Assembly (NCBI RefSeq): GCF_901709675.1
Contig: NC_051090.1
Span: forward strand, 11,355,342 to 11,419,341
Source of the DNA: Syngnathus acus
Taxonomy: Eukaryota > Chordata > Actinopteri > Syngnathiformes > Syngnathidae
Direction of reading: 5' to 3'
DNA length: 64,000 bases
The position numbers were made by a program, and so were the translations under genes. The notes beneath the pieces are model-generated. The model saw only the letters and a list, made by a program, of their open reading frames with translations. It was not told where the DNA came from and made no database searches. The stretch's first letter is position 1. Every line of letters begins with the position of its first letter. Positions 12,551-25,300 of this stretch are shown here, in pieces.

Positions 12551-12835
12551 GAAAAAGAGGCAAAAGACACACACACACACACACAGTTCACAGTTTTTCT
12601 ATTGTTGTTCCATGTAATTTTTCTTTTTCAAAAATATTGAAAAGTGAAAAATAAAGATATTTCAGACATTAAATAATTATTGTGTAAATAATGTAAATAT
12701 AATACTAAATGTTATATAGATGATTATTCTTGAGCAAAATGGCAAAAAATGGCATAAAACGCATTCATTCTAATATGGGTCATTTTTGACCCACTTATGG
12801 AAGAGTGTAGGGTTCAGTCACTCATGCATCTAAGG

Positions 12836-13036
12836 CAGGGGTCTCGCACTCCAGTCCTCGCGGGCCGCATTCCTACATGTTTTCCAAGTTTCCCTCGTTA
12901 AACACACCTGATTCAATTATCAGGCTCCTGCAGAACGTGAGGATGAACTGATCATTTGAATCATGTGTGTTTAACGAGGGAAACTTGGAAAACATCTAGG
13001 AATGCGGCCCCCGAGGACTGGAGTTTGAGACCCCTG
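12836..13036. mobile_element. Palindromic hAT-type MITE inserted in the piggyBac terminal repeat
   Basis: A 201-bp near-perfect inverted repeat with ends CAGGGGTCTC and GAGACCCCTG. It is flanked by the exact 8-bp duplication atctaagg (12828-12835 and 13037-13044). The duplicated target is the outermost part of the piggyBac right terminal repeat, so this MITE is younger than the piggyBac copy. Confidence 0.92.
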
Positions 13037-13049
13037 ATCTAAGGGTTAA

Positions 13050-13437
13050 TAGTAATTTGTCAGACCTATTTTTTTTTTTATAATTTGATCCATAAATGTA
13101 TGACTGGATGATTATATTTTTGTGTATTTATACACATTTGGATGCGTCCAGGATTTATTCAACTCAAATATCCATTTTGGACGACATTTAAACATTTTGG
13201 TAATCTGAACCACAAAAAAAGCTTCAAATTGCATTTCAAAAGTCGGCACGCATCGCATATTGTGGCCAGAGGTGGCGGCAAATCAGATGCGTGTGACAGC
13301 TGTTGCAGTAAAAAGGAAGCGAAGAAGAAGACCGCAACAAAGTGGGCAGAGACTCGTCCATCAGACTTCCGGGTTGATGAACCCTTTCGAGTTCAATTCG
13401 ATTTTGGGGGTACTGAACGTGGCTCTTGGAATCCAAC
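13050..13437 (+). promoter_or_regulatory. Spacer and probable commd2 promoter/5'UTR
   Basis: About 390 bp between the piggyBac end and the commd2 start codon. The first half is AT-rich; from about 13240 it is more mixed. No TATA box or other gene seen. Promoter assignment is by position only. Confidence 0.35.
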
Positions 13438-14977
13438 ATGCTGCTGGTTTTGTCCGAAGAACATAAAGAACACCTTAACTTCCTCAACAAAGTGGACATG
13501 GCAGGTAACATAAAAACAACTTTCAAATTTGGTCAGTCTCACTCTGTAATTGATTTTGTTATCGTTTTGCCTCTGTTTACCGAACATGTGAGGGAGCGGG
13601 GGACGCTGTACGTATCGTGGGCACAAAATAGTGAAAGAAAAGAACAGCATACGGATTATTTATTACCTTCTGTGCAAAATTGTAGTTTGTCCACACAAGC
13701 TAAGTTTTCCCCTTACCGTGCCTGGGGCTCCTTTTAGGACAGACAGACAGACATAGATACATAGACTTTTTGGACAGACAGACAGACATAGATACATACA
13801 TAGATGCATAGTTAGGACGGACGCTAGATAGATACTAGAGAGATACTAGATAGATACTAGATTATAGATTCTACTAGACAATGACATCCTGGTGGTGGTT
13901 TTGTGCTTTTTAGTGGTCGGAGAGTTTGGGCGCATCACACTTGAGTTCCTCAGAAGAGGAATAAGCCCCAAAGTCTACGACGGAGCTGCCAGTAAGCCAT
14001 TTTGTCCTCACGGTTACAACCAATGGTGGCGGTCGATGTTGTATGCCAAAGGCCGGCCCGCTGCGCCTTTCTCGCTGGCCCGCTGCTGTGCTTGTGTATG
14101 TCTTTGAGCAAGGAATGTCACGGAATTGTGCCGCTGTCGCATTGCGTGGTGTTTGCAGGGAAGCTGTCGGTGCCCCCGGAAGTGGTGCGACGCGGAGTAG
14201 AGGGACTGCTCTACCTCATGACTCAGAGCTCCAAACACATGGTCACCTGCCAACCCTCGCACATCACACTTGCGGGCTCTAGCCCCACGCTCGTACTTTT
14301 CACCGCCAAAGACATTTGCAGCCGGTCCGCGAGTTGCCAAAGCAGCTCTTTGTACAGAAGGCCGGAAAAACTTAATCAGTCCTCTTCCTGTGTGTGCATG
14401 TAGTTGTCCGAGGTGGACTTTGTAGACTCGCTGCTGTCGTTAGAGTTTGGTGATGAGCTCAACTGCAGCCTCCTACAGGTGATTGTGTTTTTTTTTTAAT
14501 CTATAACATTGGCCTTGGCAATCATGATCGTCTAACGGTCATCGAGCGGTGGCTTTGCCAGATGTACCAGCAGCATCGCAGCGAGATCCGCAGCATCTTG
14601 AGTCTGGCGCCCTCCACCTTGCCTGCTTACCACAACCTGGAATGGAGACTCAATGTACAGGTGAGCACCTCCGCCTGTCTGTCTGTGTGCGTAAATGTGT
14701 GTTATGCCTCATGCACGCATGTGCGGGTGCGATGGGCCGCTAAACCAACCTCCTGTGCCCCTCCCAGCTGGCCAGTCGCTCCCTCCGTCAGCATGTGGTG
14801 CCCACCTTGGTCACCAGGCTGCACCTGACGCACGGGGGCAGTTCTGGCACGGAGCAGAGAGGCCTGGTTCTCCACGTGGACCTGGCCACCCTCCTGCACC
14901 TCATCTCCATTTTGGAGGAAGCGCTGGCCTCCTCAAAGAGCACGCACGCGCGCCGCATCTTGCGAAACATCAAATAA
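13438..14977 (+). CDS. commd2: COMM domain-containing protein 2, 6 coding exons, 203 aa
   Basis: COMMD2 is a subunit of the Commander complex (COMMD/CCDC22/CCDC93), which acts in endosomal recycling and in NF-kB and cullin regulation. Exons: 13438-13504, 13914-13991, 14159-14241, 14404-14478, 14562-14660, 14768-14977; phases close exactly. The start MLLVLSEEHKEHLNFL matches the family N terminus; an in-frame ATG lies four codons upstream. The N-terminal helical domain contains EFGRITLEFLRRG. The C-terminal COMM domain begins around YHNLEWRLNVQLASRSLR, with the usual tryptophan and leucines, and the protein ends RRILRNIK. Human COMMD2 is 199 aa, so the length fits. Confidence 0.92.
13740..13875. 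repeat. GACA/GATA-type microsatellite in commd2 intron 1
   Basis: Imperfect tandem tetranucleotides: two gacagacagacatagatacatag blocks, then tagatactaga-type units running to about 13870. It ends about 40 bp before the exon 2 acceptor. Confidence 0.8.
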
Positions 14978-16326
14978 GGAGACGTTCGCATGACAGCGCT
15001 GCCCGGATGCCACTAGCGTACTGTTGTGTCCTCAGCAGCAAAACAGTTCAGTGTACAAGTCGAACAACTACGCCACACTGCTGGCAACCATAGTGCCACT
15101 GTTGGTCTACTGCTCGTGAAAGCACTTTTTCCCCCTCTGGTATGGCAGCGATACGTTTCCATAATAACAATGCGCAAATCAGGATGACTGACCCCACATT
15201 CACACCCAGAAAATTTTCATCTATGGATTTTAATGATACATAACGGATTGTATATGACTGAGTCATTTGTGTACCCTAAAGTGCAACTCGCTGCCGTCCA
15301 GGGATCCCAGTTAGAGAAGCACTGTTTGGCGCAGCATTTGCTAGATTGTGATTTTTATGAAAAGTCAAAAGGTCGAAGACTGGAATGCCAACCGCCTTCT
15401 TCTGTGTGATCAAACAGACTTTGGCTTTCTTTGACTTTTACGTGCGTGAGTGAAAGTGAGACCTCAAACTTGCCTGTGCAGTTAATAAATGTTGTTTATC
15501 ACAGCCCTGGAATAAATGACTATTTACAATTCTTGAGGATTTTGTATGTGTTGTTGTCAGCGGTACTGTTTTCATATCGTCATGCTAATATAACTACCGA
15601 AATTATTTTTTGCCTAAGTCAGGTTTTTGCAGGAAGTGACACTGCATTATTGAATGCAGCTGTTGCAAAAATGCCTTTCTGGAAGAGAAACTGAGTTTGG
15701 CTGTCATGTTATTTTGGTATTAGCATGATGATGTTAACAGTAATCAAACTGGCTACTTTGTATGGAAACAATTTTAAATCTTTTAAAATCGATGCTCATA
15801 AGTTGCTCCTGATCTCACTCAGTAGGTCATGCCCAGCACACGAATGCAACAGTGTTTGTCAAAAGCAATTTGATATCTTCTTCGTGTCTTTCAACATGTA
15901 GTAGTATTAGATTTTTTTTCTAATTCGAATAAAACATGTTTAAGAGATGTTTTTGTTAGGGGGGCTGGAACAGATGAATAGCATTTAAACTAGTAATTTC
16001 ACTGCGGGAAATTGCTTTACCCTGACTCCGCATATTCGTGGTTCAGCATCAGTCACTTCTTTGGTTCCAATGGCCCGCAAATAACGGGTTGCCAAATTCT
16101 TAGGTTGACGTCTTTTTGACGTTTGTGTGTGTGTTTTAATTCAGGCACATTGTGGGGCAGGCGCTGTCCCTCGTCACATGACATGACGGTCCCGCAAACC
16201 GGAAGAGAACCGACGGCCAACAAGGCCGCTGACCCGAGTCTGCCGCTGCTCTTGTCCACAATGTGACGGTCTCCGCCGCCGACCTCCGACCGTGTCCCCC
16301 TTGTCTACTTCCCAGACAACTCCGCC
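14978..16326 (+). other. commd2 3'UTR, spacer and trappc8 promoter region
   Basis: 1.35 kb without coding exons. AATAAA signals at 15484-15489 and about 15928 are candidates for the commd2 poly(A) site. The last 180 bp (about 16150-16326) are GC-rich and lead into trappc8, so they probably hold its promoter and 5'UTR. Confidence 0.5.
15484..15489 (+). terminator. Candidate polyadenylation signal for commd2
   Basis: Canonical AATAAA about 0.5 kb after the commd2 stop codon, followed by GT-rich sequence (atgttgtttatc). Confidence 0.4.
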
Positions 16327-19300
16327 ATGGCGCAGTGCGTGCAGTCCGTCCAGGAGTTTGTCCAGGACTCTTTCGTACCGATGGTAGCCGTGCTGTGCAG
16401 CGACGAGGCAGAGAGGCTCACCAGCAAAAACAAGCTCAACTTCGCCGAGCTGCTCAGGCCTTTCTGCCGGCTCACGTCCGAAGGTACGACCGGGCGGGCG
16501 CCACTTTGCCGCCCCGCCCGAGAAGGAGTCGCGCAGGGTAGCTCCGGTCCGCGTGACTTTGCTTCGGGTTGTTAGCACCGCGGCTAGCTCGTGACGAAGC
16601 ACCGGTAGATACCCGCGGGGGCTTGGCGTCACCTGCCCGGGCTTCGTGACACCTGAGCGGCGAGACTTTGACAGCAGTTAGCCCCGGCGTGCTATAAGGC
16701 CCGCGCTTCAAGTGCCTTTAATCGGTAGTTGTCATTTTCCGCCCGGCATTCCTCAAAACAGCTCGCGACTAGAACTTTTCCCTTCCGAACTCCTCGCTGC
16801 TGGACGAGTCCTTCTTGCAAGACGGTTAAGGTCTCATTGCCTAAATTACATGTTGGCAAAGTAGGGTTTTAAGTCTGCGTTGGGGATTCAAACAAAGGTC
16901 GGCTTTTAAATGAGGGTTTCAAACCTGGTGAAGAATTCAAGCCAGAGTTGGGGCTTGAAATTAAGGTGTCAAGTCACTTGGTTTCTAACAAGTGTCAGGG
17001 TGCCAAAGTCGGGTTTATCTTACAGAACGAGGAGCAGAGCATCGTTTGGCAGAACATCCCTTGACACCAGTTTGAGGTTTACTCCCACCAATAGAAAATG
17101 GCCGGAAGTGAGCTAATGCTTAGACTGTTTGTGTCCAGGTCACTTGCGGGACCCCAACAACCAGCTTCTGGTGGTCAAGAACCTTCGCATCTGCGTGACC
17201 AAGGTGGTGCCGAGCACCGCCCCACCTCTGTTGGGCGCCGCCCTCAGCCCGGGCCAGCGCCACCACCTCGACCAGGTGGTGCTCTCCTGCCAGCCACAGG
17301 AGGGCGCTGTCTCTACCGCTGTTGCTGCGGGAGACTACGACCTCAGCTTCAACGGTAACTTCGGTGATATTTTCTTGCACTTGTGTCGGCGATTGTCACC
17401 TTATCAGTCCTCGTTGCTTGCCTGGGGAAAGAAGGTGGTGAAAAGGCGAGTGCGGAGGATTTTAGTTATTGGATGGGGAGTTTAAGTCTGTCCGGATTCC
17501 GATGTAGGTTTCAGGGACAGTGGGAGGGATTCAAATTGAGGTTTAAATCAAGGGTCAGGGTTCCAAACAAAAGTTATGGTTTCAAGCCATCTTTAGAGCT
17601 TCTAATCAGTGTTTCAAGCCACGCTAAGGAATTCAAATTGAGGGTTCAAAGCAGGCTTAAGGTAGAATTAAACATTATTCATTAAACATTTCAAACGGCC
17701 ATGTCAAATGAGGGTTGGGTTTTGAAGTAGGGTTTAAGACAGCATTAGGGTCTCGAAGTTGGGTTTGTACGTTAGGGTCTCGAAGTTGGGTTTGTAGTCA
17801 GGGTTGCGTGTTGCTATGGTGACGCTTTTTTCTGGCCGCTCTCTGCTTCCACCTGTCAGACGAAGCTCTTAAATGTAGCGCCCCCTGGTTCAGTTCGTGG
17901 AAAGACGCGCTGACTGAGGCGTGCGCCTCCAAGCATTTCTCAGGTACACCCGTCGTGTGTGTGGCTTCCGTTTAGATCATCTCCTCTCGCTTCCTCTTTT
18001 TTCCTCTCCCGGTGCTCCTGCGGCTTCTGCTCTTCCCGCTGCCGTCGCCTCTTTGTAGATTCGAGCCTTGCTCACGCGTAAAACCGAAGCATGATTCTGT
18101 CGGGTGTTTTGAGTGCTTGGTGAGTAGACTGTAGACCGCGTCACGGATGTCTGAGATCTCGGCCAGCAAATGGGTCAGCATTTGCTTTGAGTGGCACGGT
18201 TTTCACACTGTTTTACCAAGATCAGCTCTCCACCTTTAAAGCTCATCTCTCCCAAGATTTGGGAGATGGTCTTCTGTCCAGAGCTTGTTTTCCCAAGATC
18301 CTCTGACAGCCTCCTCTTCTCCCAAGATCTCCTCGAGTTGTGTTCCCCTCAGATGATTCTCCCAGATGACCCTTTCCCAAGATGCTCCTGTTCCCCCAGA
18401 TTCTTCCTAAAGGTTGCTTTTCCAGATCTGCCAAGACTCCTGATCTTGAGATTTCTGCCAAGATTTTTTTTTTTTAATCACACTCTTAAAATTGGGCCCT
18501 CTTCTTGAAAAGCTTGTTCTCTTTGAGTCAAGATGTCCTAAGTCCCTTATTTGCCTGTCTGCTTTTTCTCCCTAAATCATCCAACTCCTCCAAGATCCTC
18601 CTTTCTCAAGATATCTGTCCTTCGATCAATGAGATGTTCTCACTTTTGTCCTAGTTCAAATCCTTCCAGAGTTGTGAAGCCGCCTGCGATTTGTCTCCGC
18701 TGTGTGTTCACCGTCACCACTTTTTGTCTGCCCAGCGAGCACGCCCTGGTTCGAGGTCTACCGGGAGAATTTCCTTCAGTCCATGCCGGCCTCTGACCAC
18801 GAGTTCCTCAACCACTACCTGGCCTGTATCCTTGTCACCTGTGTTCCTTTTGTTTTCACCGGCCGAGTTTCCTTGACCGGCTCGTTCAGGCCTGCTGGTG
18901 GTGTCGTCGGGCGAGGCGGCGCCGGTAGAGCAGTTTGTCAAGCTGTCGCAGGAGCAACACCGCATCCAGCACAGCGGAGACTTCACCAAGCCCAAGTGGT
19001 TCATCCCCAACACGCTGAAGTACTACGTACTGCTGCACGACGTGGGCCAAGGCGACGAACGACGGTAACGACGCCTTTGGAGAGGCCGGAGCAAAATCCA
19101 ATCGCCGCTTGCGTCTTAAAACCTTGGCGATCCAAGGCAAAACATCCTTGTGCCAAAAGGCAACGTGTGTACAAATTGCCCAAAGCAACTCGAATGTGAC
19201 GCTTTCAGGGCCGAGGCCGTCTACGAGGACATGAAGCAGCGCTACGGCCCTCAAGGCTGCTACCTTCTCAAGATCAACTCTCTCGTCGCCGAGCAGGAGG

Positions 19301-22300
19301 AACAGATTCATGACTTGTGGACTCACTACCTGCGCAGCCAGGTGAGCCCGGCCGCCGACCCCAATCAAATTCATGACTCGATCGCCGGCCCCAAAATGTG
19401 CAAATACGCAGGCGGGCAAACATGTCGTCTTTGTGCGTTTGCAGGATCAAGCGGACGATAATGTCGGTCCTGCTGTGAGCTCTTCGGCGGATAAAAGCGG
19501 CAGCACAACAGAGGAGCCTTCTGCAGACACAGGTCTCTTTCTTGTTTGAAGGATAATTTTTTATTGGAGGGGGTGCAGTAAATACAAGGTCTTGGGATGC
19601 TCCAAAAGTTCAGACCAAGCAGCAATGTTGTGACTCGCTTCTCCTGTGCCATGTCAAAGGTGGCCGTCTGGAGCAGGACTCGCCCAGCGCCTCAAGGGAG
19701 GCAGACATTACGGCAGGGGGCCACGGCGCGTGTCTGACCCTCAGCGACCACGACCGCATCCGCCAGTTTGTCCAAGAGTTCACCTTCAGAGGCCTGCTGC
19801 CTCACATCGAGAAAAACATCAGGCAGCTCAACGACCAGGTGCTCCACATCGGCGATCTAGAGAAGAACTACGAAACCTTCTCTAAAAACTGCTGACAACT
19901 AAGTGCGTTCTTTTCAAACCATGTCCAAACGGAATCCAAGCTGGGACTGGACAAAAACAGAGTTTCTCCCAAATGAGCGCCAGCAATCCTCGCCACTTTT
20001 GCCGCTCTCTTTGCCAGCAGCGTTCATAAGCATCTCCCTGTCCTTCCGCAGCTGGTGTCCCGAAAAGGCTTGAGTCGTTCCCTCTTCACAGCCACCAAGA
20101 AGTGGTTCGGTGGCGGCAAAGCGCCCGAAAAAAGCATCAGCGAGCCCAAGAGCACCGGCGGCCTCCTGTAAGCTCGGCCAGATTTTGCTTTCTTTTGTCC
20201 TGTTTGTGATTTTGGAGCCGTGTGATGGCAGCTACCCCCCAGAGGCCCCCGAGCTGCAGATCAGGAAGATGGCCGACCTGTGCTTCCTGGTGCAGCACTA
20301 CGAGCTGGCCTACAGCTGCTACCACACGGCCAAGAAGGACTTCCTGTCGGACCAGGCCATGCTTTACGCCGCCGGCGCCCTGGTGAGCATGAGGGGGATG
20401 TGTCCTTGAGAGCCATGTCGGCCAGCACGACTTGATGTCGATGTTTGCTTTCTTCTTCCTCGCGCCCAGGAAATGGCCGCCGTCTCGGCCTTCCTGCAAG
20501 GCGGAGCCGTGCGCCCATATCCTGCCCACTACATGGACACAGCCATCCAGACCTACAGAGACATCTGCAGGTAGCAGACGCCCCAAACTGCTTGGAGTTG
20601 CCTTTTGGGTTTTTACAATAATTGGGAAATTCATACATTTCAAAGCTAACGCATGTTGCCAAGATGAAAGGCAAAATGCGTTTGCTTTATGAGCAGCACT
20701 AACTCTCTGACAGGAACGTGGTGCTGGCCGAGCGCTGCGCTCTCCTCAGCGCCGAGATCCTCAAGAGTCAAGCAAAATACTCGGAAGCGGCTGCGCTGCT
20801 CATCAAAATGACCAGTGAGGTGAGGAACCTTGCCAAAGCTCGAAAATGGCGTGTCCCCCCCGCCCCTCCTTCAATTCACGTTGTCTCGCCACCTTTGCCG
20901 TCTAGGACTCAGACCTGCGTAGCGCTCTGATGTTGGAGCAGGCGGCCCACTGCTTCATTAACATGCGCACTCGCATGCTGCGCAAGTTTGCCTTCCACAT
21001 GATTCTGGCGGGTCACCGCTTCAGCAAAGCGGGCCAGGTAAGCCACCCAGCCGCCATCCCTCCCTTTGGCCCGCCGCCATCTTGGGACGGCGCCGCTGAC
21101 TTTGACTTGGTGGTGCAGAAGAGGCACGCACTGCGGTGCTATTGCCAGGCAATGCAGGTGTACAAGGGCAGGTCGTGGTCCCTGGCCGAGGACCACATCA
21201 ACTTCACCGTCGGGCGCCAGTCGTTCACGCTGGGCCGGCCCGAGAAGGCCGCGCAGGCCTTCAAGCAGATCCTGACCAACGACAGCCGGCAGACAGCCGC
21301 GCAGCAGGGCGCGTTCCTCAGGGAGTACCTCTACGTTTACAAGGTGACAGCGCTCAGACCGCTATCCTTGAAGCTTATTTGCTACTGCCTTCTGCTTATG
21401 GGAGTTCGACATCGCAGCCTTTTAACCATCTGTCCAAACAGTCCCAAAACTTGTTTTTATGGCTTTTAATGCCATTTCTCCTTGATTTTTCCATCTTTGC
21501 TTGAATGTTTGTTCTTCCTCTTTTTAATTTTTTTCGTTCTTCCAGTATTTGACATGTTAAGAAAAAATGTTGACGAACGAAATCATGTGCCGTGACGTCC
21601 GGCGTGTCTTGTAGACGGTGATCAGCCGGAGTGGCGTGCGTCTGCCTCAGCTGCCGCTGCCATGCATCCATGGCGCTGCCACCAGGGTCTACTTTGGGCA
21701 CGAGCGCCGCCTAGCCGAGGGTAAGAAGGCGCCCGCTCCCGGTAGTACTCAGGTTGTGACGCGGACATGACCTGGCGTTCGCAGGTGAGAAGCAGGCTGC
21801 CACGCACGTGTCACTGGACCAGGAGTATGATGCCGAGCAGGCAGCCATGTGGTGCAAGCTGGAGGAGCAGCTGGTGGCTGCTGCCAATCGAGGGGTGGTC
21901 CCCGCCAACTTTCAGCCCAGCCAGTGCTACCTCAACAGCCAGACGGACAATCTGCGCCACCCACTGGCCGTTGTGGAAGGTACAACAGGCTACGTTCATT
22001 TCGCACTTGGAATTGGCATGCTTTTATTTTGACAAAGGCGTAGGGGAACCAAGGTTCTGACCCCAACGCCTTCATTACTGCACAGCTGACATGCGGCCAC
22101 CCGGCAAATACTTGCCGCTTGTTGACCCGCTTCCGGCGTGGTGCTTTGCAGAGCCGGTGGTGGTGGAGGTGGTGTTCAGGAACCCTCTGAAAGTTCCGCT
22201 GGCGCTATCCCGCCTCTCGCTGGTGTGGAAGTTTACGCGCGACACCCATGCTGCTGCCGCCACGGAGGACGCCGGAGAAGAACTCTTCAGCAACCAGGAC

Positions 22301-25300
22301 ACGTTGGAGAAAGAGGTCAGCGTCCTTTTCCCAGGACAAAATGCTTATCCATTTGCTCGCTTGTATGCGTGTTTTTTGGTAGAGTTTTGTGTTTGTTGTC
22401 TCTGCGTTTGATGAACTCTGTCCCGCTTTCCCTTTCCAGTCAAGGCAGACAGATGATGTGGTCACCACCGAGACCATCCTGGACTTCCACTTGGCCCCCG
22501 AGGAAACCAAAATGGCGAGTTATAACGATCTGTGGCTGTGTCTTGAAGATGCTCATCTTTGTTAGCGTCTGGTGTATAACAGCCTTTGCGACTCGTAAAC
22601 GCAGGCTCGACTCAGGCTGCTGCCGCACCGGACGGGCTGCCTGAGTATCACGGGCGTGGTCTATGACCTGGCTGCTGCATCCCCGGCGGAGACGCCGGAC
22701 GACGATGACGGTAACAAGAGGGCGCCTGACCAAACCTTTGCTGTCCGTCAGTCACGTGAGATCCCACACGCCGCTCCTCTCACAGGGCTGCAGAAGGCCG
22801 AGACAATAATCGTCAGCGGCAAGCAGGACCTGAAGATCAGAGGCCCGCGACTCAATCACACCAAAGAGGACAAAATGTTTGTGCGCTACGGACCCGACCG
22901 GCGCTTGGAGCCCATCGTTACGCCACCGATGCCCCTCATGGAGGTAATTTGTTTGCGTGTATAAACAAACCAAACAAAAGACAGCTCGTCCGCCATGGGG
23001 ATGTGTCCTCCCTTTTGTGTGCGTTAGGTGTTCTTCCTGCAGTTCCCGACAGCGCTGCTGTGCGGCGAGATCCGCAAGGCGTACGTGGAGTTCTGCAACG
23101 TGAGCGGCGTGTCCCTATGCGGCCTACGCGTGGCGTCCACTCACCCCGAATTCTTCACATTCGGGAATCCGTCGGCCGGCACGCCGCTGACGCCGCTTAG
23201 CCCCGCCTCTGCCGAGAACTGCTCGGCCTACAAAACCCTGGCGGCGGCACCCGGGTCCGGCGCGGCCTGTGAGACGCTGGTGTCTGCCGACGACTTTGGG
23301 CCCACGTCTGACGTGGTGGACGTCCCTGTCGGCGGCACGCTGGAGCCAGGACATTCCGTGCAGCTCCCGCTCTGGCTGCGAGGACCTGACCAGGAAGGAG
23401 TCCACGAGATCAACTTCCTCTTTTACTATGAAAGCCCAGACAAACGAAGCAAGATCAGGTAGATGTCGCACATACTCGGGACATTGCCTGATGATCGACA
23501 TTCATCGGCTCACTTTCTGTCTCTGCGTTCAATCCTCTCTCCCTGACCGCACTCCCAAGTATTCAATTCACATTGCAGATTGAAAGACCCTGGTGTTCCC
23601 CATAACTCTATACTTGGTACTGTTCTCTTCTTAACTCGTTCACTGTGGTGGATGTTATGTTGTCAACTGATTTTTACCAAGTAAGATTTTCACATGAGCG
23701 TGGGTCTTTGCTCAGCCCAAGTCTGTGAAATTCAGGTGATCAGACCCCCGCAATGACCAACACAAGCGAGTAAATGGCACTGCTGCAAAAGTGTCAATGT
23801 GATGACGATGATGAGCTCACTCTTCCTCCTCAGCCACCGGGTGGTTCGTCACTCGGTGTTTATTTGCGCCAGTCGCTCTCTCAGCGTTCAAGCGTCGGCC
23901 CACGCCAGCGCCATACCTCCTCAGCGAGGACAGGACCAGGATGGCGGCAGCACGCTGGTCTTCATCGATGTTGAAAACATCAACACGGCAAGCACCCCGG
24001 CATCAGCCTCGGGTCGCGCTATGATGCCACCGCTCACCTTGCTAATTTGTCTTTGGCCTCGCAGAGCGACGCTGGCGTGCGCGAGTTCCACATCGTCCAA
24101 GTTTCCAGTGGCAGTCAACACTGGAGCCTCAGCAAGTGCATCAACCCGGCCAAGGATAAAGGTACAAAATGACAGCACCCGCAGGTTACACAACGCTGAT
24201 CGGCTAACAGTTCGCGGCGCGTTTCTTCGCTTTGGAACACCGACAAGGTGGTTAAACACGTGGTAACTTTTAAACACATTTGTTCTTTTCTGGCCATGTT
24301 GAACGATTTGGAAGGTTTCATCCGGTATTGACTGTTTTTGGGTTTTTTTCCCCTCCAGACTGCAAAGTAAGCAGCAAAGAGCGAGCCAAGCTTTGTTTCA
24401 GAGCGGCACCGTGCAAAGCTCGCCGAGGTGCGTTGCTGCCATGTACATGCTCAACCGCACACTTCAATCATTGATCGTTCCTCGTGTTTGTGTTTGAAGC
24501 TTCCTTGGACCGCGCCGAGATGTTCACCTTTGCCGATGTCAATCTGGGTGACGAGCGGGTACGCCAAGCGGCCGTCTTTTGTGCACATAGACGCACACGA
24601 CTCGGTTTAGGGCTGTGGCGGGGTTCATTCTGCCCCCGTCCGCAATCCTGGCAAATTGTCTGATATTTGACAAAATGTGCGATTATAACGGCCGTACCAT
24701 CGAATAGAGTTGAAGGACACTTGACGTCATCACCGTTGTCAATATGGGTGCAGATCGTAAGTTCGGCCACGCCCTGCGGCGACTTCTTCTTCCGCTGCCG
24801 CCGGACGTCCAAGGCTTGCCGTGCCGACGCCTGCACCTCGGGGTCAAGGACGCCCTCCGGCGGCAGAAGCCTGGGCGAGGACTTGGCCCGCGTGGTCAAC
24901 GAGTGCGACCGGCTGGACCTCAACATTATTGTCATCTGGAAGGTCAGGTTTGCATGCGTGTGTGCGTGTTTGTTCAGAAAGGTGTGTTACAGAAGGCTTG
25001 TACTTGCAATTTGAAGTGCTATTTTCATGTGTGCAGGCTTACGTGGTGGAGGACAGCAAGCAGCTGATCCTGGAAGGTCAACTCCACGTGGCGCTGCAGG
25101 CGGTGGGCGAAGAGGCCACTTCCCTCGCTCCCAAGCAGGTGACCACATCTTTGGATGCCTCGTTTTGTGTTTAGCGTATCACCATGTGAGGGCGGCTTGA
25201 CCCGATCCGGCTTCTCTTGAGCTGGGCCACATCTCTCAGAGTGTCTGTGCGTTCTTGTTGCTATGTCCCACACGCTCACGAGGTGTTGTCGCGTTATCAG

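Larger units (their letters stand above)
8544..13045 (+). mobile_element. piggyBac-type DNA transposon, disrupted by three nested insertions
   Basis: The ends are inverted repeats: CCCTTAGATGCAT on the left, and on the right ATGCATCTAAGG completed by the final G past the MITE. Each is bounded by TTAA (8540-8543 and 13046-13049), the piggyBac target site. A second inverted motif, TGGGTCAAAAATGACCC, lies inside each end (about 8559 and 12777). Inside are a decayed transposase and three insertions: a hAT-like MITE (9710-9998), a Rex1-like LINE (about 10045-12263) and a palindromic MITE sitting in the right terminal repeat (12836-13036). The block lies between lmnb2 and commd2. Confidence 0.85.

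Noticed and set aside
18886-19419. 177-codon open frame on the minus strand
   Set aside because: Antisense shadow of trappc8 exons 4 and 5; no recognisable domain.
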